A program made the translations under genes and the position numbers. Below are positions 34,751-45,356 of a stretch of DNA of 64,000 bases, piece after piece. The notes below the pieces were generated by a model. That model was not told the origin of the DNA and ran no database searches. It was given only the letters and a program-made list of their open reading frames with translations. The stretch comes from Phocaeicola faecium (GTDB lineage Bacteria; Bacteroidota; Bacteroidia; Bacteroidales; Bacteroidaceae). Where the stretch lies: the NCBI RefSeq assembly GCF_014837055.1, contig NZ_JACSPQ010000005.1, positions 128,735 through 192,734 on the forward strand, written 5' to 3'. Each line of letters starts with the position of its first letter. Position 1 is the first letter of the stretch.

Positions 34751-35575
34751 TTAGAAGATGCCTTTGAGTTGTTCCTCCATTTGGAGTTGGACTTTGTGAG
34801 CTTCTTCTCCGGCAGCTTTGGCGAAATTTTCGGTTTTGTCTGCATAGATGATCGCACGGCTGGAGTTGACGATAAGTCCACACTCGCTATTCATGCCGTA
34901 TTTGCAGACTTCTTCCAAAGACCCTCCTTGTGCTCCGACACCCGGTACCAACAAGAAATGGTTAGGTACGATTTTGCGAATATCTTCGAACATCCGTCCT
35001 TGAGTTGCACCTACTACATACATCATGTTCTGGTCGTTTGCCCATTCTTGTGATTTGCGTAATACTTTTTCAAAAAGTCGTTCTCCGTTAGTGTCGGTAG
35101 TTAATTGAAAGTCGTGAGAACCTTTGTTTGATGTCAGTGCCAATAAGATAACCCATTTGCCTTCATAAGTAAGAAACGGCGTTACGCTGTCTTCTCCCAT
35201 ATATGGGGCAACGGTCACTGAATCAATGTCCAGCTCTTCGAAGAATGTGCGGGCATACATGGCAGAGGTATTTCCGATGTCTCCACGCTTGGCATCTGCG
35301 ATGATGAATTGGTCCGGATAGTTTTTCTTGATGTAATCCACTGTCTTTTCGAATGCTATCCAGCCTTTTACACCCATGCTTTCATAAAAGGCGAGGTTCG
35401 GTTTGTAAGCTATACAGTAAGGAGCGGTAGCGTCAATGATGGCTTTGTTGAAAGCAAAGATAGGGTCTTCCTCATTTAGCAGGTGTTCCGGGATTTTCTT
35501 GATGTCAGTGTCCAGTCCTACACAAAGGAATGATTTCTTGCGTCTGATGTTTTCAAAAAGTTCTTGTTTGTTCAT
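34751..35575 (-). CDS. pyrF: Orotidine 5'-phosphate decarboxylase, type 2
   Basis: 274 residues. The catalytic loop of the long type 2 enzyme is '[15 protein letters not shown]' (Lys and Asp of the D-K-x2-D array). It makes UMP from OMP, the last step of de novo pyrimidine synthesis. Start placed at 35575 ([10 protein letters not shown]); the open frame upstream runs into the neighbouring gene. It follows the DUF4153 gene by 11 bases. Confidence 0.95.
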   Translation of the reverse strand: MNKQELFENIRRKKSFLCVGLDTDIKKIPEHLLNEEDPIFAFNKAIIDATAPYCIAYKPNLAFYESMGVKGWIAFEKTVDYIKKNYPDQFIIADAKRGDIGNTSAMYARTFFEELDIDSVTVAPYMGEDSVTPFLTYEGKWVILLALTSNKGSHDFQLTTDTNGERLFEKVLRKSQEWANDQNMMYVVGATQGRMFEDIRKIVPNHFLLVPGVGAQGGSLEEVCKYGMNSECGLIVNSSRAIIYADKTENFAKAAGEEAHKVQLQMEEQLKGIF

Positions 35576-35586
35576 ATTGCTGTATT

Positions 35587-37293
35587 TTAATTGTTTTTTA
35601 TAAATAGATAACCTGATAAGTTGACCGAAGTGTGCCCTTCGTTGGCAAACCGTGTGACGTTTATATAGGTTGAAATAAATAAGTGTTCGTTTAATTTGCA
35701 CTTGATTCGCTGCGGAGGCGTATCCTCACGAGGATACTTGTCGGCAAGAGAGCCGAGTGCCTTTAAATCCAGATAAACCGTGTCTGTAATGCCCTTGTCT
35801 TTATCGTTGACAGGCACGGGCAGTATACCATCCGATATATTCTTGTTGGATATATCCTCTATCTGGGAAACCTCTATAAAGTGGCCATATCCTTTCGGAA
35901 TCTCAATGGTAGTTTTTGCAGACGTTCGTTGTTCTATCAGGATGTCTTTGTCCGCATTCGTTGTCAGAACTGCGTTGATTCGTTCTGAGAATAAGTCGCT
36001 GAGGCTTTCCTCGCCAAAATAACTGTGCAGGTACATTATTTTGTCATTGATTGAGCGAGCTTTTTCCGGGGGGAGTGTGTTGACCCATGCCGTGTACTCT
36101 TTTTCGGAGAGCGGCATATCATAAGCATGTAATTTCAGCTCTTTCAAAATATCATTGCGGAGCGTATTACGGGTGATGCTGCTGTAATTAACCGGCAGTA
36201 CGGAGGTTAGAAGGAAAATAACCGCAAACGATATGGGAATCCAGTTGATGCGTTTTGCCTTCGTGATAAACAGTCCGATGCAGACCATGTAACACCATGC
36301 GTTGAATGTTATCAGGTAAAGACGGTTTATCGTGATACCGTAATCGTTGAAACGGCGGGCAATGCCTATCGTCATCAGTATCAGCAGCGGAAGTATCAGT
36401 ACAGGAAGGTAACGCGCTATGCGGTTATCTGCCTTCTTTACATTTGCCATTCGCGACGGGTAAAGCCCGAACTCAACGGCAATACATCCTGCCATCAGCG
36501 TTGTAACGAGCCATGAAACCCACCCGATGGGTAGCTCCCATTTTACCAATATGCGGGCAGCATAAATGTAAAGTACGATAAGATAACCGCTTAACAGCGG
36601 GATAAACAGGTAATGGATAACCGTATTCAGAAAACTTTTCGACAAGGGGGTACGGTCATGTTTGACAGCTCCTTGGGGTAGTAGTCCCAAGAAAAGGAAT
36701 ATGGCAAGCAAAATATTACATACCACGGTAATGTAGATATACCATTTCGAGTCGATGTTCCAGTCGAATAGTTGATGGAGAGAAAAGACCAGCAAGTTGA
36801 TTCCTCCGCTCATGATGCTGCCTATCGCACAAGCTGTTACGAAGTATGTGAGGCTCGACAGGGTGAAGTTCCAGCTAGCTATGTCGTTTTTTTCCTTCGT
36901 AAACGACAGGAAGAATATTGAAATCCCTAAGGCGAATATGCCGGCTCCGTGGGCAATCGTGATTTCGGTAAGCGACTCTTCGGGCGAAAGGTAATACAGA
37001 AATACGGAATCGGCGATTAATAAAACGTGGGCGACGGCTTGGGTAATGATTCGCGCAGACGGTTTCTTTATTTCCTCACACCACAGGTGGAGAGTTAGCG
37101 AAAGCAGTGTTCCGATAGAGAGGTAGTAGGCTATGATAAAAAACAGCCGCTCTTCTTTTTCTATTGTTACCCAATAAATTAAATATCCGGTAAGGGCTAT
37201 CGCAAAACATACGGTAATCGGAAAACGTTTCAAGCAATTTTGAAACGCTTCGGTTAATGTGGAAAATGTTTTTGTCAGAAAAGTTCTTACCAT
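35587..37293 (-). CDS. DUF4153 membrane protein
   Basis: 568 residues with about ten hydrophobic segments in the first 370 residues and a soluble C-terminal part from about 385, probably extracytoplasmic. The arrangement matches the DUF4153 family; function unknown. It lies between prfA (19 bases upstream) and pyrF (11 bases downstream) in one transcript. The soluble part contains '[15 protein letters not shown]', the only non-hydrophobic stretch that looks conserved. Confidence 0.83.
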   Translation of the reverse strand: MVRTFLTKTFSTLTEAFQNCLKRFPITVCFAIALTGYLIYWVTIEKEERLFFIIAYYLSIGTLLSLTLHLWCEEIKKPSARIITQAVAHVLLIADSVFLYYLSPEESLTEITIAHGAGIFALGISIFFLSFTKEKNDIASWNFTLSSLTYFVTACAIGSIMSGGINLLVFSLHQLFDWNIDSKWYIYITVVCNILLAIFLFLGLLPQGAVKHDRTPLSKSFLNTVIHYLFIPLLSGYLIVLYIYAARILVKWELPIGWVSWLVTTLMAGCIAVEFGLYPSRMANVKKADNRIARYLPVLILPLLILMTIGIARRFNDYGITINRLYLITFNAWCYMVCIGLFITKAKRINWIPISFAVIFLLTSVLPVNYSSITRNTLRNDILKELKLHAYDMPLSEKEYTAWVNTLPPEKARSINDKIMYLHSYFGEESLSDLFSERINAVLTTNADKDILIEQRTSAKTTIEIPKGYGHFIEVSQIEDISNKNISDGILPVPVNDKDKGITDTVYLDLKALGSLADKYPREDTPPQRIKCKLNEHLFISTYINVTRFANEGHTSVNLSGYLFIKNN

Positions 37294-37312
37294 GATATTT
37301 ATTCAGATACTG

Positions 37313-38422
37313 TTACAATTCGCTTTCTTTTAATCTTTCTGCGTTTTCGGCTACTATCAAGTGGTCGATACAGTCTTGAATATCTCCGTCCATAAAGGCA
37401 GCCAAGTTATAGATGGTGTAATTGATGCGGTGGTCGGTGATACGTCCTTGCGGGTAATTGTAAGTACGTATCTTTGCCGAGCGGTCTCCCGTGCTCACCA
37501 TCGTTTTCCGTTTCGAAGCGATGTCGTCGATGTACTTCTGATGCTCCTTGTCATAGATAAATGTACGCAGGCGCGACAAAGCACGTTCTTTGTTTTTGGG
37601 TTGGTCGCGGGTTTCGGTACATTCGATGAGGATTTCTTCCACTACTCCCGTATTCGGATTCTTCCAGTTGTAGCGCAGGCGCACGCCCGATTCTACTTTA
37701 TTTACGTTCTGTCCGCCGGCTCCGCCGCTTCGGAATGTGTCCCACTTTATTTCTCCTTCATTGATTTCCACATCAAAGGGTTCGGCTTCAGGCAGGACGG
37801 CTACCGATGCCGCAGAGGTGTGTACGCGCCCCTGCGTTTCCGTGGCAGGTACACGCTGTACGCGGTGAACGCCCGATTCGTATTTCAACGTTCCGTAAAC
37901 CTTTTCACCTGTAACCGAACAGATGATTTCTTTAAATCCGCCGGCAGCTCCCTCGTTGGCGCTCGAAACTTCCAATTTCCAGCCCTTCGATTCGCAATAT
38001 TTTGAATACATACGGAATAAGTCGCCGGCAAAAATGGCAGCCTCGTCGCCCCCTGTTCCTCCGCGTATTTCAAGAATGGCATTGCGGTCATCTTGCGGGT
38101 CGGCAGGAACAAGCAACAGTTTGATTTCTTCTTCCAGTTCGGGGATGCGTGCTTCGCAGGCAGCCGCTTCTTCGCGTGCCATTTCCTTCATTTCGGGGTC
38201 GCTTTCTGCCATCATCATCTTGGCTTCTTCCAGCCCGTTCAGGCATTGCAGGTATTCTTTGCGTGCCTCCATGATGTCGCCCAGCTCTTTATACTCTTTG
38301 GTCAGCTTTACGTACCGCTTTTGGTCGGCAATCACCGAAGGGTCGGTGATGAGTGTCGAAACTTCCTCGAAGCGCGAAACCAGTCCGTCTAACTTTTCTA
38401 ATAATGTATTGTTGTCTGTCAT
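37313..38422 (-). CDS. prfA: Peptide chain release factor 1
   Basis: 369 residues. The catalytic 'SGGAGGQNVNKVESGVRLR' contains the GGQ motif that triggers peptidyl-tRNA hydrolysis, and the codon-reading tripeptide PAT is seen in 'RVQRVPATETQGRVHTS', which marks RF1 (UAA/UAG) rather than RF2. No frameshift site is present. First gene of the prfA-DUF4153-pyrF operon. Confidence 0.96.
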   Translation of the reverse strand: MTDNNTLLEKLDGLVSRFEEVSTLITDPSVIADQKRYVKLTKEYKELGDIMEARKEYLQCLNGLEEAKMMMAESDPEMKEMAREEAAACEARIPELEEEIKLLLVPADPQDDRNAILEIRGGTGGDEAAIFAGDLFRMYSKYCESKGWKLEVSSANEGAAGGFKEIICSVTGEKVYGTLKYESGVHRVQRVPATETQGRVHTSAASVAVLPEAEPFDVEINEGEIKWDTFRSGGAGGQNVNKVESGVRLRYNWKNPNTGVVEEILIECTETRDQPKNKERALSRLRTFIYDKEHQKYIDDIASKRKTMVSTGDRSAKIRTYNYPQGRITDHRINYTIYNLAAFMDGDIQDCIDHLIVAENAERLKESEL

Positions 38423-38431
38423 TGTTTTGAA

Positions 38432-38479
38432 GATTTTAAGTTTGTGGGCAAGTCAGCCGTTTGAAGCCCACAAACTTAA
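38432..38479 (-). terminator. Hairpin between purM and prfA
   Basis: A 14-bp perfect inverted repeat (38436-38449 with 38466-38479, 16-base loop). The downstream minus-strand sequence is only weakly T-rich, so read-through from purM into prfA is possible. Confidence 0.6.
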
Positions 38480-38487
38480 ACAGAATA

Positions 38488-39657
38488 TTAATATTTAAAT
38501 TCGCCGAATTCGCTGCGGATAATCAGTTCCTTGTGGTCGCTTTCCTCAATGCGTCCGATGATTTGCGCATCGATGTTAAACGATTTGCTGATGGCGATGA
38601 CTTCTTCGGCATGTTCGGGCGATAAGTACACTTCCAAGCGGTGACCCATGTTGAACACTTTGTACATTTCGTCCCAGTCAGTTCCGCTCTGTTCTTTGAT
38701 GGTGCGGAACAACGGAGGTACGGGGAACAGGTTGTCTTTGATTACGCGGCAGTTGTCTCCCACGAAGTGAAGCACTTTGGTCTGTGCGCCGCCCGAACAG
38801 TGCACCATGCCGTGAATCTGCGGTCGCAGCGCATCCAGCAATTTTTTTACCACAGGGGCATACGTGCGGGTAGGAGACAGTACCAGTTTTCCGGCATCAA
38901 GCGGTGAGCCTTCCACAGCGTCGGTCAGCTTTAACTGTCCGCTATAAACCAGTTCTTCGGGTACGGCATGGTCGTAACTTTCCGGATATTTTTCGGCAAG
39001 ATATTTGGCGAATACATCATGACGTGCGCTGGTCAGACCGTTGCTGCCCATGCCGCCGTTATACTCTTTTTCGTAAGTGGCTTGTCCGTACGAAGCCAAT
39101 CCCACGATAACGTCGCCCGGACGGATGTTGGCATTATCAATCACATCGCTGCGCTTCATGCGACAGGTTACCGTACTGTCGACGATGATGGTACGTACCA
39201 AGTCGCCCACATCGGCAGTCTCACCTCCCGTGGCATAAACGCCCACGCCCATTTCGCGCAGTTCGGCAAGGAGTTCGTCTGTGCCGTTGATGATGGCAGA
39301 GATAACCTCGCCCGGAACCAACAGCTTGTTGCGTCCGATGGTAGACGAAACCAAGATATTATCCACTGCTCCCACGCAGAGCAAATCGTCGATATTCATA
39401 ATCAGCGCATCCTGAGCGATGCCTTTCCACACCGACAGGTCGCCGGTTTCTTTCCAGTAAAGGTAAGCTAACGAAGACTTCGTGCCCGCTCCGTCGGCGT
39501 GCATGATGTTACAGTACTCAGGGTCTCCGCCCAAAATGTCGGGGATAATTTTGCAGAATGCTTTCGGAAAAATACCCTTGTCGATATTCTTTATAGCGTT
39601 ATGTACATCTTCTTTTGATGCGGAAACGCCGCGTTGCATGTATCGTTGGTTGCTCAT
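38488..39657 (-). CDS. purM: Phosphoribosylformylglycinamidine cyclo-ligase
   Basis: 389 residues, the longer form seen in Bacteroidetes. The PurM fold is shown by 'HADGAGTKSSLAYLYWKETG' (substrate/ATP region), 'DALIMNIDDLLCVGA', 'ATGGETADVGDLV' and 'NMGHRLEVYL'. It closes the imidazole ring of AIR in de novo purine synthesis. Single gene ahead of the prfA operon, with a hairpin in between. Confidence 0.93.
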   Translation of the reverse strand: MSNQRYMQRGVSASKEDVHNAIKNIDKGIFPKAFCKIIPDILGGDPEYCNIMHADGAGTKSSLAYLYWKETGDLSVWKGIAQDALIMNIDDLLCVGAVDNILVSSTIGRNKLLVPGEVISAIINGTDELLAELREMGVGVYATGGETADVGDLVRTIIVDSTVTCRMKRSDVIDNANIRPGDVIVGLASYGQATYEKEYNGGMGSNGLTSARHDVFAKYLAEKYPESYDHAVPEELVYSGQLKLTDAVEGSPLDAGKLVLSPTRTYAPVVKKLLDALRPQIHGMVHCSGGAQTKVLHFVGDNCRVIKDNLFPVPPLFRTIKEQSGTDWDEMYKVFNMGHRLEVYLSPEHAEEVIAISKSFNIDAQIIGRIEESDHKELIIRSEFGEFKY

Positions 39658-39784
39658 GAGTATAATAGGATATATATGTTTGTTTTAATCAAATATGCAA
39701 ATTTAGCTATAATTCTGCGTATATCCATAAAGTTGGCGATTTTTAATGCGATTTATACTTTTAAACATCATCGTGATGTCTGCA

Positions 39785-39823
39785 TAAAAAAAGTCCCTTC
39801 CCTCCTCACGGAGGAAAGAGACT
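39785..39823 (-). terminator. Terminator of the SusC/SusD operon
   Basis: A stem of about 15 bp with single mismatches around the loop TCAC; the minus-strand reading ends in seven T residues. It lies 54 bases past the SusD stop. Confidence 0.85.
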
Positions 39824-39876
39824 ACATAGATGATTAACCTTTGGTAGGTCTCAGCTTAATTGTTTTCTGTATGTTT

Positions 39877-41904
39877 TTATTCGAGCGCCAATCCTGCAGT
39901 TTCTGAACTCCAGTAGGGGTTCTGATACATTTGCGGTGCCAAAGTCAGTTCCTGTATTCCGATGGGTGTCAGGTAGTAAGCCTTCATCCATGTGTATCCG
40001 TCGTACAGGTCGTTGTTTGTTTGTGTACGCTGATAGGGGCGCAAATATTTGCTTACCGATTCAGGCGATGCGTTGGCATTGGTTGTTCCGTCTGCTACCA
40101 ATACGCCGTTTCCGGTTCCGGCCGTTTCAGCTGTATAGTTCTGGTAAGCCTGATCCCAGAGATTGAATCCTTCGGGGATGTACGGATGTTCGAACAGTCT
40201 GTCCCAAGAACGCCAGCGTTTCAAGTCATCCCAGCGCATTCCTTCGCCGATAAATTCACAGCGGCGTTCGCGGCGGATGTTGAAGATTGTTGCGTTTACC
40301 GGACCGTCACCTGACCATGCACTCAGGTCTTGCAGTTCCAGTTCCTTGTTGATGTCGGTAGCAGCGATGGTTTTGTTATAATCTTCGTCTACACCGGCAC
40401 GGCGGCGGAGTGCACGCCAATATCCGTCGGCTTTCGTGTCAATCTGTCCTGTGCGTTCGTAGCAAGCCTCGATGTAGTTGAGGTAAGCCTCTGCCACGCG
40501 GAAAATGGGGCAAGCATTGGTTCCCAACAATTCATCGCTGGTAGATTGGGTATAGTCATACGTATAATGTTTGCGCTGACGGTAACCCGTGCGGTCCAAG
40601 TTCTGGGTGGCACTGTTGGTGATGAGCGGCTTTTCGAAAAGTTCAACTTCGCCCGATTCGGCAATACCCTGTTCGGTGGGGTCGGATTTCAGCACGGTGC
40701 TTTCCGCCCATACGAAAAGTTGCAGACGCTCATCGCGGTTGGCAAATTCTTTGTCCAGTGTTTCATCGCCCTGATAGTTGGAGCTGGCGTAGAACGGCAG
40801 ACCGTCTTTCATCAGGAACGAAGTAATGAAACTGCGGGTAATACCGTCGTTGTCTCCTACTTTCAGGCGGTTGGGGGCATCGTGGCTGATGCTGAGCGAT
40901 TTGTTGTATTCTTTCCAGAACAATACTTCGGGAACGCTGCTCAACGAAGGTTGGCTGAACATTTCAAAATAAGGATTCCAGCCGTAAATCTCTCCGTATT
41001 CGGGATTGATGACATGGCTGTTTTCGGTCAGTGTCAGTCCGGAGTAATCAGCTACGGCGCTGGCCGCTGCCATTGCTTGGTCAAAGAAGAAATTGATTTC
41101 ATCTTGGATGTTACCTTCGAATGTACCTCCCGGCCAATTTGAGTCGCCCGGCACGCGCCCTGTTCCCTGATGGTATTTTTCAAATGTACCTTCAAACAGA
41201 GCCACTCTCGATTTAAACAGTTGAGCCGTTTGCTTGTTGATGCGCTGATTATTCTGGAATCCCGCATCATTCAGTCGCTTGATAGCCTCATCCAAGTCCG
41301 ACAAGATGAAGCGAGCCACTTCGTTACGCGGAGCACGCACGGAATTTTCTTGCAAGTAGCCTTCTTCATTAGGCAAAACTTCAGTGATGATGGGCAGGTC
41401 GCCGAACTTCACCAATGCGTTGTAGTAAGCCATGGCGCGGAAAAAGTATGCTTCGCCGAGGTAATGAGTCAGGTTGCCATCATCGTCCTGTATGCTTTCT
41501 AATTTGGGTTCAATCGTTGTGATGAGGTAATTCCATACACGGATGCGCCCGTAGTCTGTTATCAGGTTTTGTCCGGCTGAGGATTCCCATTGCCCGTTGA
41601 AGTACGCCAAGTTACTTCCGTTTGACACATCGCCTTCTACAAAATTGTCAGTGTATTGGTCGTTATTGGCGATACCCGCGTTCCAAGCTGTCCCGTGGTA
41701 TAATGACTGTCCTTGCGAATTTTGCAAGTAGTCATTGTAATAATTGTTTACGTATGCTCCCACTTGGCTTGCCGTGGTGAAATAGGCTTCGGGAGTCACG
41801 CTGGTAATGGGTTGACGGTCCAGAAAATCTTCGCAAGAGGTCAACGCCGCTCCGCTCAAACAAAGGAGCGAATAGAGAGATATGTTTTTTATATTTAGTT
41901 TCAT
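39877..41904 (-). CDS. SusD/RagB family outer-membrane lipoprotein
   Basis: 675 residues. A lipoprotein signal ends in 'ALTSCEDFLDR' (Cys at residue 24), the usual SusD start, and the body has the TPR-like helices ('YLGEAYFFRAMAYYNALVKFGDLPI'-type region at about 150) and the C-terminal RagB segment ('RRERRCEFIGEGMRWDDLKRW' type, quoted in part). It caps the SusC barrel at the cell surface and captures the ligand. It is at the long end of the family. It follows SusC by 14 bases. Confidence 0.95.
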   Translation of the reverse strand: MKLNIKNISLYSLLCLSGAALTSCEDFLDRQPITSVTPEAYFTTASQVGAYVNNYYNDYLQNSQGQSLYHGTAWNAGIANNDQYTDNFVEGDVSNGSNLAYFNGQWESSAGQNLITDYGRIRVWNYLITTIEPKLESIQDDDGNLTHYLGEAYFFRAMAYYNALVKFGDLPIITEVLPNEEGYLQENSVRAPRNEVARFILSDLDEAIKRLNDAGFQNNQRINKQTAQLFKSRVALFEGTFEKYHQGTGRVPGDSNWPGGTFEGNIQDEINFFFDQAMAAASAVADYSGLTLTENSHVINPEYGEIYGWNPYFEMFSQPSLSSVPEVLFWKEYNKSLSISHDAPNRLKVGDNDGITRSFITSFLMKDGLPFYASSNYQGDETLDKEFANRDERLQLFVWAESTVLKSDPTEQGIAESGEVELFEKPLITNSATQNLDRTGYRQRKHYTYDYTQSTSDELLGTNACPIFRVAEAYLNYIEACYERTGQIDTKADGYWRALRRRAGVDEDYNKTIAATDINKELELQDLSAWSGDGPVNATIFNIRRERRCEFIGEGMRWDDLKRWRSWDRLFEHPYIPEGFNLWDQAYQNYTAETAGTGNGVLVADGTTNANASPESVSKYLRPYQRTQTNNDLYDGYTWMKAYYLTPIGIQELTLAPQMYQNPYWSSETAGLALE

Positions 41905-41918
41905 ACTGTTTCTTTTAT

Positions 41919-44900
41919 TTAGAAGTTAACATTCAGACCGAACGACCACGTACGTTGCAACGGATAAAGTTTACCCGAACCCCAGTCTCCGCCTAACAGT
42001 TCAGGGTCGTATACACCACTAATTTGGCTGACGGTAAATACGTTGTCGGCAGAGAAGTAAAGGCGGAGAGATTCAACACCGATTTTGTCCATCCATTTCT
42101 TCGGGAATGTATAACCCACCTGCACGTTCTTCAAGCGTAAATAAGCTGCATTTTGCAGATAACCGGTTGAGGTCTGCTGGTTTTTAGTCGTATTGAAGTA
42201 AGGACGCGGATAGTAAGCATCGCGATTATCTTCTGTCCAGTAATCCAAGTGTTGTGTGAATCCGCACGACTGCCACATACCTCCCTGAGCTCCCCAGAAA
42301 TAAGTATCGCCTAACCAGTAGTCGCGTTTCATTACACCTTGGAAGAATAACGAGAAGTCGAATCCTCTCCATTGTCCGTCCAGTGTCAAACCGAACTTGT
42401 AGCGCGGAGTGTTGTTACCGATAATGCTCAAGTCTCCATGTTTATCCAGCGTTTGCGATTCGCTGTTAACGATGCCGTCGCCATTCAGGTCTTTGTACAT
42501 TACGTCACCTGCCTGCCAGCCGCTTCCCCAGTTCGGGCGGTTGTTCTCTAAGTGAGCATCCATTTCTTCTTGGCTTTGCGCGATTCCTACGGTGGTGTAA
42601 CCCCAGATTTCACCTATCTTTTCGCCAACGTAATACGAGTTCAAATCGCCTGTCGGGTTATAATATTTCGTAATTTTCTGTTGGTTGTCGTCCAATACGA
42701 AACGTATACCGTAATTGAAATCTGCGATGCGGTCTCTCCATGATACCTCGATTTCCCAACCGTATGACTTCAAGTCGGCATTATTCATTTTGGGAGAGCT
42801 GGCACCGAGGATACCCGGGAGGGGAGGAGCGGCTGCCACCATGTCTTTGGTTATACGGTTGTAGTAGCTGAACGAACCAGTAAAGCGGTTGTCGAATGCT
42901 CCCCAGTCGAAACCGATATCCCAGCTTTCAATGGTTTCCCATGTAAAGAGGCTGTTTACGATGCCCGGCAAACCGGCTGCATTCAGTTTTTGACCGTTGA
43001 TGAGCCATGACGTGCTGTTGACACCGGTAGGCATAGACTGATAGAAAGGATAGTAGTTATCCAGTTCGTTGTTACCTAATTGTCCCCATGAACCTCTCAG
43101 TTTAAAGGTGTTAATCCATTTGTTCAAAGGTTCGAAGAACGGTTCGCGTGCCATGTTCCAACCGGCAGAGAAAGATGGGAACAGTCCCCAACGTTTGTCA
43201 CCGAGAAAACGAGACGAACCATCGTAACGAAGGTTTGCTTCTAAGATGTAACGTTCGTTCCAGTTATAGTTGATACGTCCGAAGAATCCGGCAAGTGCTA
43301 ATTCGTTGGCGCCGTTGCTGGTTTCTTGGTTGGCTTGTGTGGTGCTGAGTTGCGGCACGGTAGGTGTGATAAGGTCCGTTCCGAAACCGCTCAAATTGTT
43401 TCCACGGTAAAGTTCGGCGTTGAAACCTGCCAACACTTTAAAGTAGTGTCCGTTGATGGTTTTTGAATAGTCCGTATAAAGGTTGGTAGAGAAGTAGTCT
43501 TCAGCTTCGCGTACTTCCTGTGCTTCGCTGTATCCGGCAGCGCCACCGTTCCATGAAAGCAAGTAAGGTTCGTTAGAAGCATCGTAACCGTAGATAGGCA
43601 ATACAGCCCAACCGTATGCACGGTGATACTGACGCATACTTCCTTCCAAATTGATGTGCCAGTCTTTGATAGGTTCGATTACTACCTGCAACTGGTTGGT
43701 ACTCCAGTTCTTCTGGTCGTTCTGTTTACCACCTTCTTCCAACTGGATGATTTCCATATCGGCAGCGTAATGTCCGTGAGGGTCTATTACGAAACAGGTC
43801 GGCCAGCGGCGTGCAATGTTGTGATAGAACAAAGCCGTCAGGTAGGTGGGGCGGTCGTAATCCTCGCGTGTCCATTTCGTTGTATAGTTCACAGTCAACC
43901 AGTCTGTAATCTTGAAGTTGAACTTACCATTCAATGTGTAGCGGTTAAACTTATCTTCGCCGTGGCGCAGCAAACCAAGTTGGTTCAAGAAGTTACCGCT
44001 CAGCATGTAAGTCATTTTGTCTGAACCGCCGCTGATGCTCAAGTTATGCTCATGAGCAGGGGCATTCTTACGATAAAACTCTTGGAACCAGTCGGTGTTG
44101 GCAAACGCACCGTCGTAGTTGCGGTAGCGGTTGGTTTGCGGGTTGATGGTTGTACCGTAATATTCCGGTTGGGTAGGATCGGTGAATCCGCCTGACAGAT
44201 AAGTCTTAATATTGTTCATGGCTTCTTCATTGAACACCGGGGCACTACCGTCGTTGGTGGCAGCCGCATTGAAATAGTTGGCAAAATCCAACGAGTTCAT
44301 CATTTCAGGTACTTGGATGGCAGTAGAGAAACGCACGTTACCTGTGTAGTTGACACGGGTTTTACCAGACTGTCCGTTTTTGGTGGTAATCAAGATTACA
44401 CCGAATGCCGCACGCGCACCGTAGATAGAAGCCGAAGAAGCGTCTTTCAATACAGATACGCTGGCAATATCGTTCGGGTTAACCGTATTCATGTTTCCTT
44501 CGATACCGTCGATAAGTACCAACGGGCTACCGCTTGAACCTGTGCCGATAGTACCGCTACCACGGATACTGAAATTTAATTCGCTATCCAGCGTACCTCC
44601 GCTGTTTCCTACGCTCATCGTCAAGCCCGGAATTTGACCTTGCAAAGCCTGAGCCACGTTTTGTACAGGGCGCGACTCAAATACTTTGTCGTCTACCATT
44701 GAGACAGCACCCGTTACGTTTACTTTCTTCTGGGTTCCGTAACCTACTACCACAACTTCGTCCAGCAACTCTGAATCTTGTGTCAGAGTAACGGTCAGCG
44801 GAGAGCCTTCCCATGTTACTTCCATGGGCTTATATCCCACGTAAGAAATAACCAACACATCACCACGCTTTACGTTTGGGATTGAGAACTTACCATCGAG

Positions 44901-45113
44901 GTCGGTTACCGAACCGGTAGTTTTGTTGTTTTTAATCACTACGGATGCACCAATGACACCCATGCCTGTCTCGTCCAAGACTGTACCTGTGCAGGTGCTT
45001 GTTTGCTGAACAGACCTTACACTGTGTTCTTCATTAGATGTCGCAAATGCTGTCCCGTTGATAAGGAATGAACCCACGAGCAGCGCTGCGAAAGGTTTAC
45101 AATGCTTTAGCAT
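41919..45113 (-). CDS. SusC/RagA family TonB-linked transporter
   Basis: 1064 residues: a signal peptide (1-23, 'NGTAFA' end), a carboxypeptidase-regulatory-like domain ('GTVLDETGMGVIGASVVI', 'YVGYKP'), a TonB-box-like 'DEVVVVGYGTQKK', a plug domain and a 22-strand barrel ending in 'FGLNVNF'. It imports a ligand across the outer membrane with SusD. Start placed at 45113 (MLKHCK); the open frame extends 23 codons upstream across the promoter. No sigma factor, sensor or glycosidase is attached to the pair, so the substrate is not evident. Confidence 0.95.
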   Translation of the reverse strand: MLKHCKPFAALLVGSFLINGTAFATSNEEHSVRSVQQTSTCTGTVLDETGMGVIGASVVIKNNKTTGSVTDLDGKFSIPNVKRGDVLVISYVGYKPMEVTWEGSPLTVTLTQDSELLDEVVVVGYGTQKKVNVTGAVSMVDDKVFESRPVQNVAQALQGQIPGLTMSVGNSGGTLDSELNFSIRGSGTIGTGSSGSPLVLIDGIEGNMNTVNPNDIASVSVLKDASSASIYGARAAFGVILITTKNGQSGKTRVNYTGNVRFSTAIQVPEMMNSLDFANYFNAAATNDGSAPVFNEEAMNNIKTYLSGGFTDPTQPEYYGTTINPQTNRYRNYDGAFANTDWFQEFYRKNAPAHEHNLSISGGSDKMTYMLSGNFLNQLGLLRHGEDKFNRYTLNGKFNFKITDWLTVNYTTKWTREDYDRPTYLTALFYHNIARRWPTCFVIDPHGHYAADMEIIQLEEGGKQNDQKNWSTNQLQVVIEPIKDWHINLEGSMRQYHRAYGWAVLPIYGYDASNEPYLLSWNGGAAGYSEAQEVREAEDYFSTNLYTDYSKTINGHYFKVLAGFNAELYRGNNLSGFGTDLITPTVPQLSTTQANQETSNGANELALAGFFGRINYNWNERYILEANLRYDGSSRFLGDKRWGLFPSFSAGWNMAREPFFEPLNKWINTFKLRGSWGQLGNNELDNYYPFYQSMPTGVNSTSWLINGQKLNAAGLPGIVNSLFTWETIESWDIGFDWGAFDNRFTGSFSYYNRITKDMVAAAPPLPGILGASSPKMNNADLKSYGWEIEVSWRDRIADFNYGIRFVLDDNQQKITKYYNPTGDLNSYYVGEKIGEIWGYTTVGIAQSQEEMDAHLENNRPNWGSGWQAGDVMYKDLNGDGIVNSESQTLDKHGDLSIIGNNTPRYKFGLTLDGQWRGFDFSLFFQGVMKRDYWLGDTYFWGAQGGMWQSCGFTQHLDYWTEDNRDAYYPRPYFNTTKNQQTSTGYLQNAAYLRLKNVQVGYTFPKKWMDKIGVESLRLYFSADNVFTVSQISGVYDPELLGGDWGSGKLYPLQRTWSFGLNVNF

Positions 45114-45151
45114 AGTTAAAAGAGTTTTAGATAAAACAAAATAAATCGTGT

Positions 45152-45182
45152 CAAATTTATTAATATTTTTATAGATGCGCAA
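45152..45182 (-). promoter_or_regulatory. Promoter of the SusC/SusD operon
   Basis: On the minus strand TTG (45180-45182) and TAAATTTG (45152-45159) are 20 bases apart. The leader to the SusC ATG is about 30 bases. Confidence 0.65.
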
Positions 45183-45356
45183 CTAATTCTTTTAAAAAAA
45201 AAGAATGAACTCATATTTTTTTCGCTAAATTTGTTTTTGCACTCCTCATAAATAAATGTATAAAGATATTTTGGGAACCGGCGGAGCATTGCAGACTGAA
45301 TAAGGGTGCTGTGTAAATTGTTGAAAAACAGACTTATATATTTGTCTGCCTATGAC

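Noticed and set aside
40330-41142. Antisense ORF of 270 codons inside susD
   Set aside because: The SusD frame is unambiguous; the antisense product shows no domain or signal.
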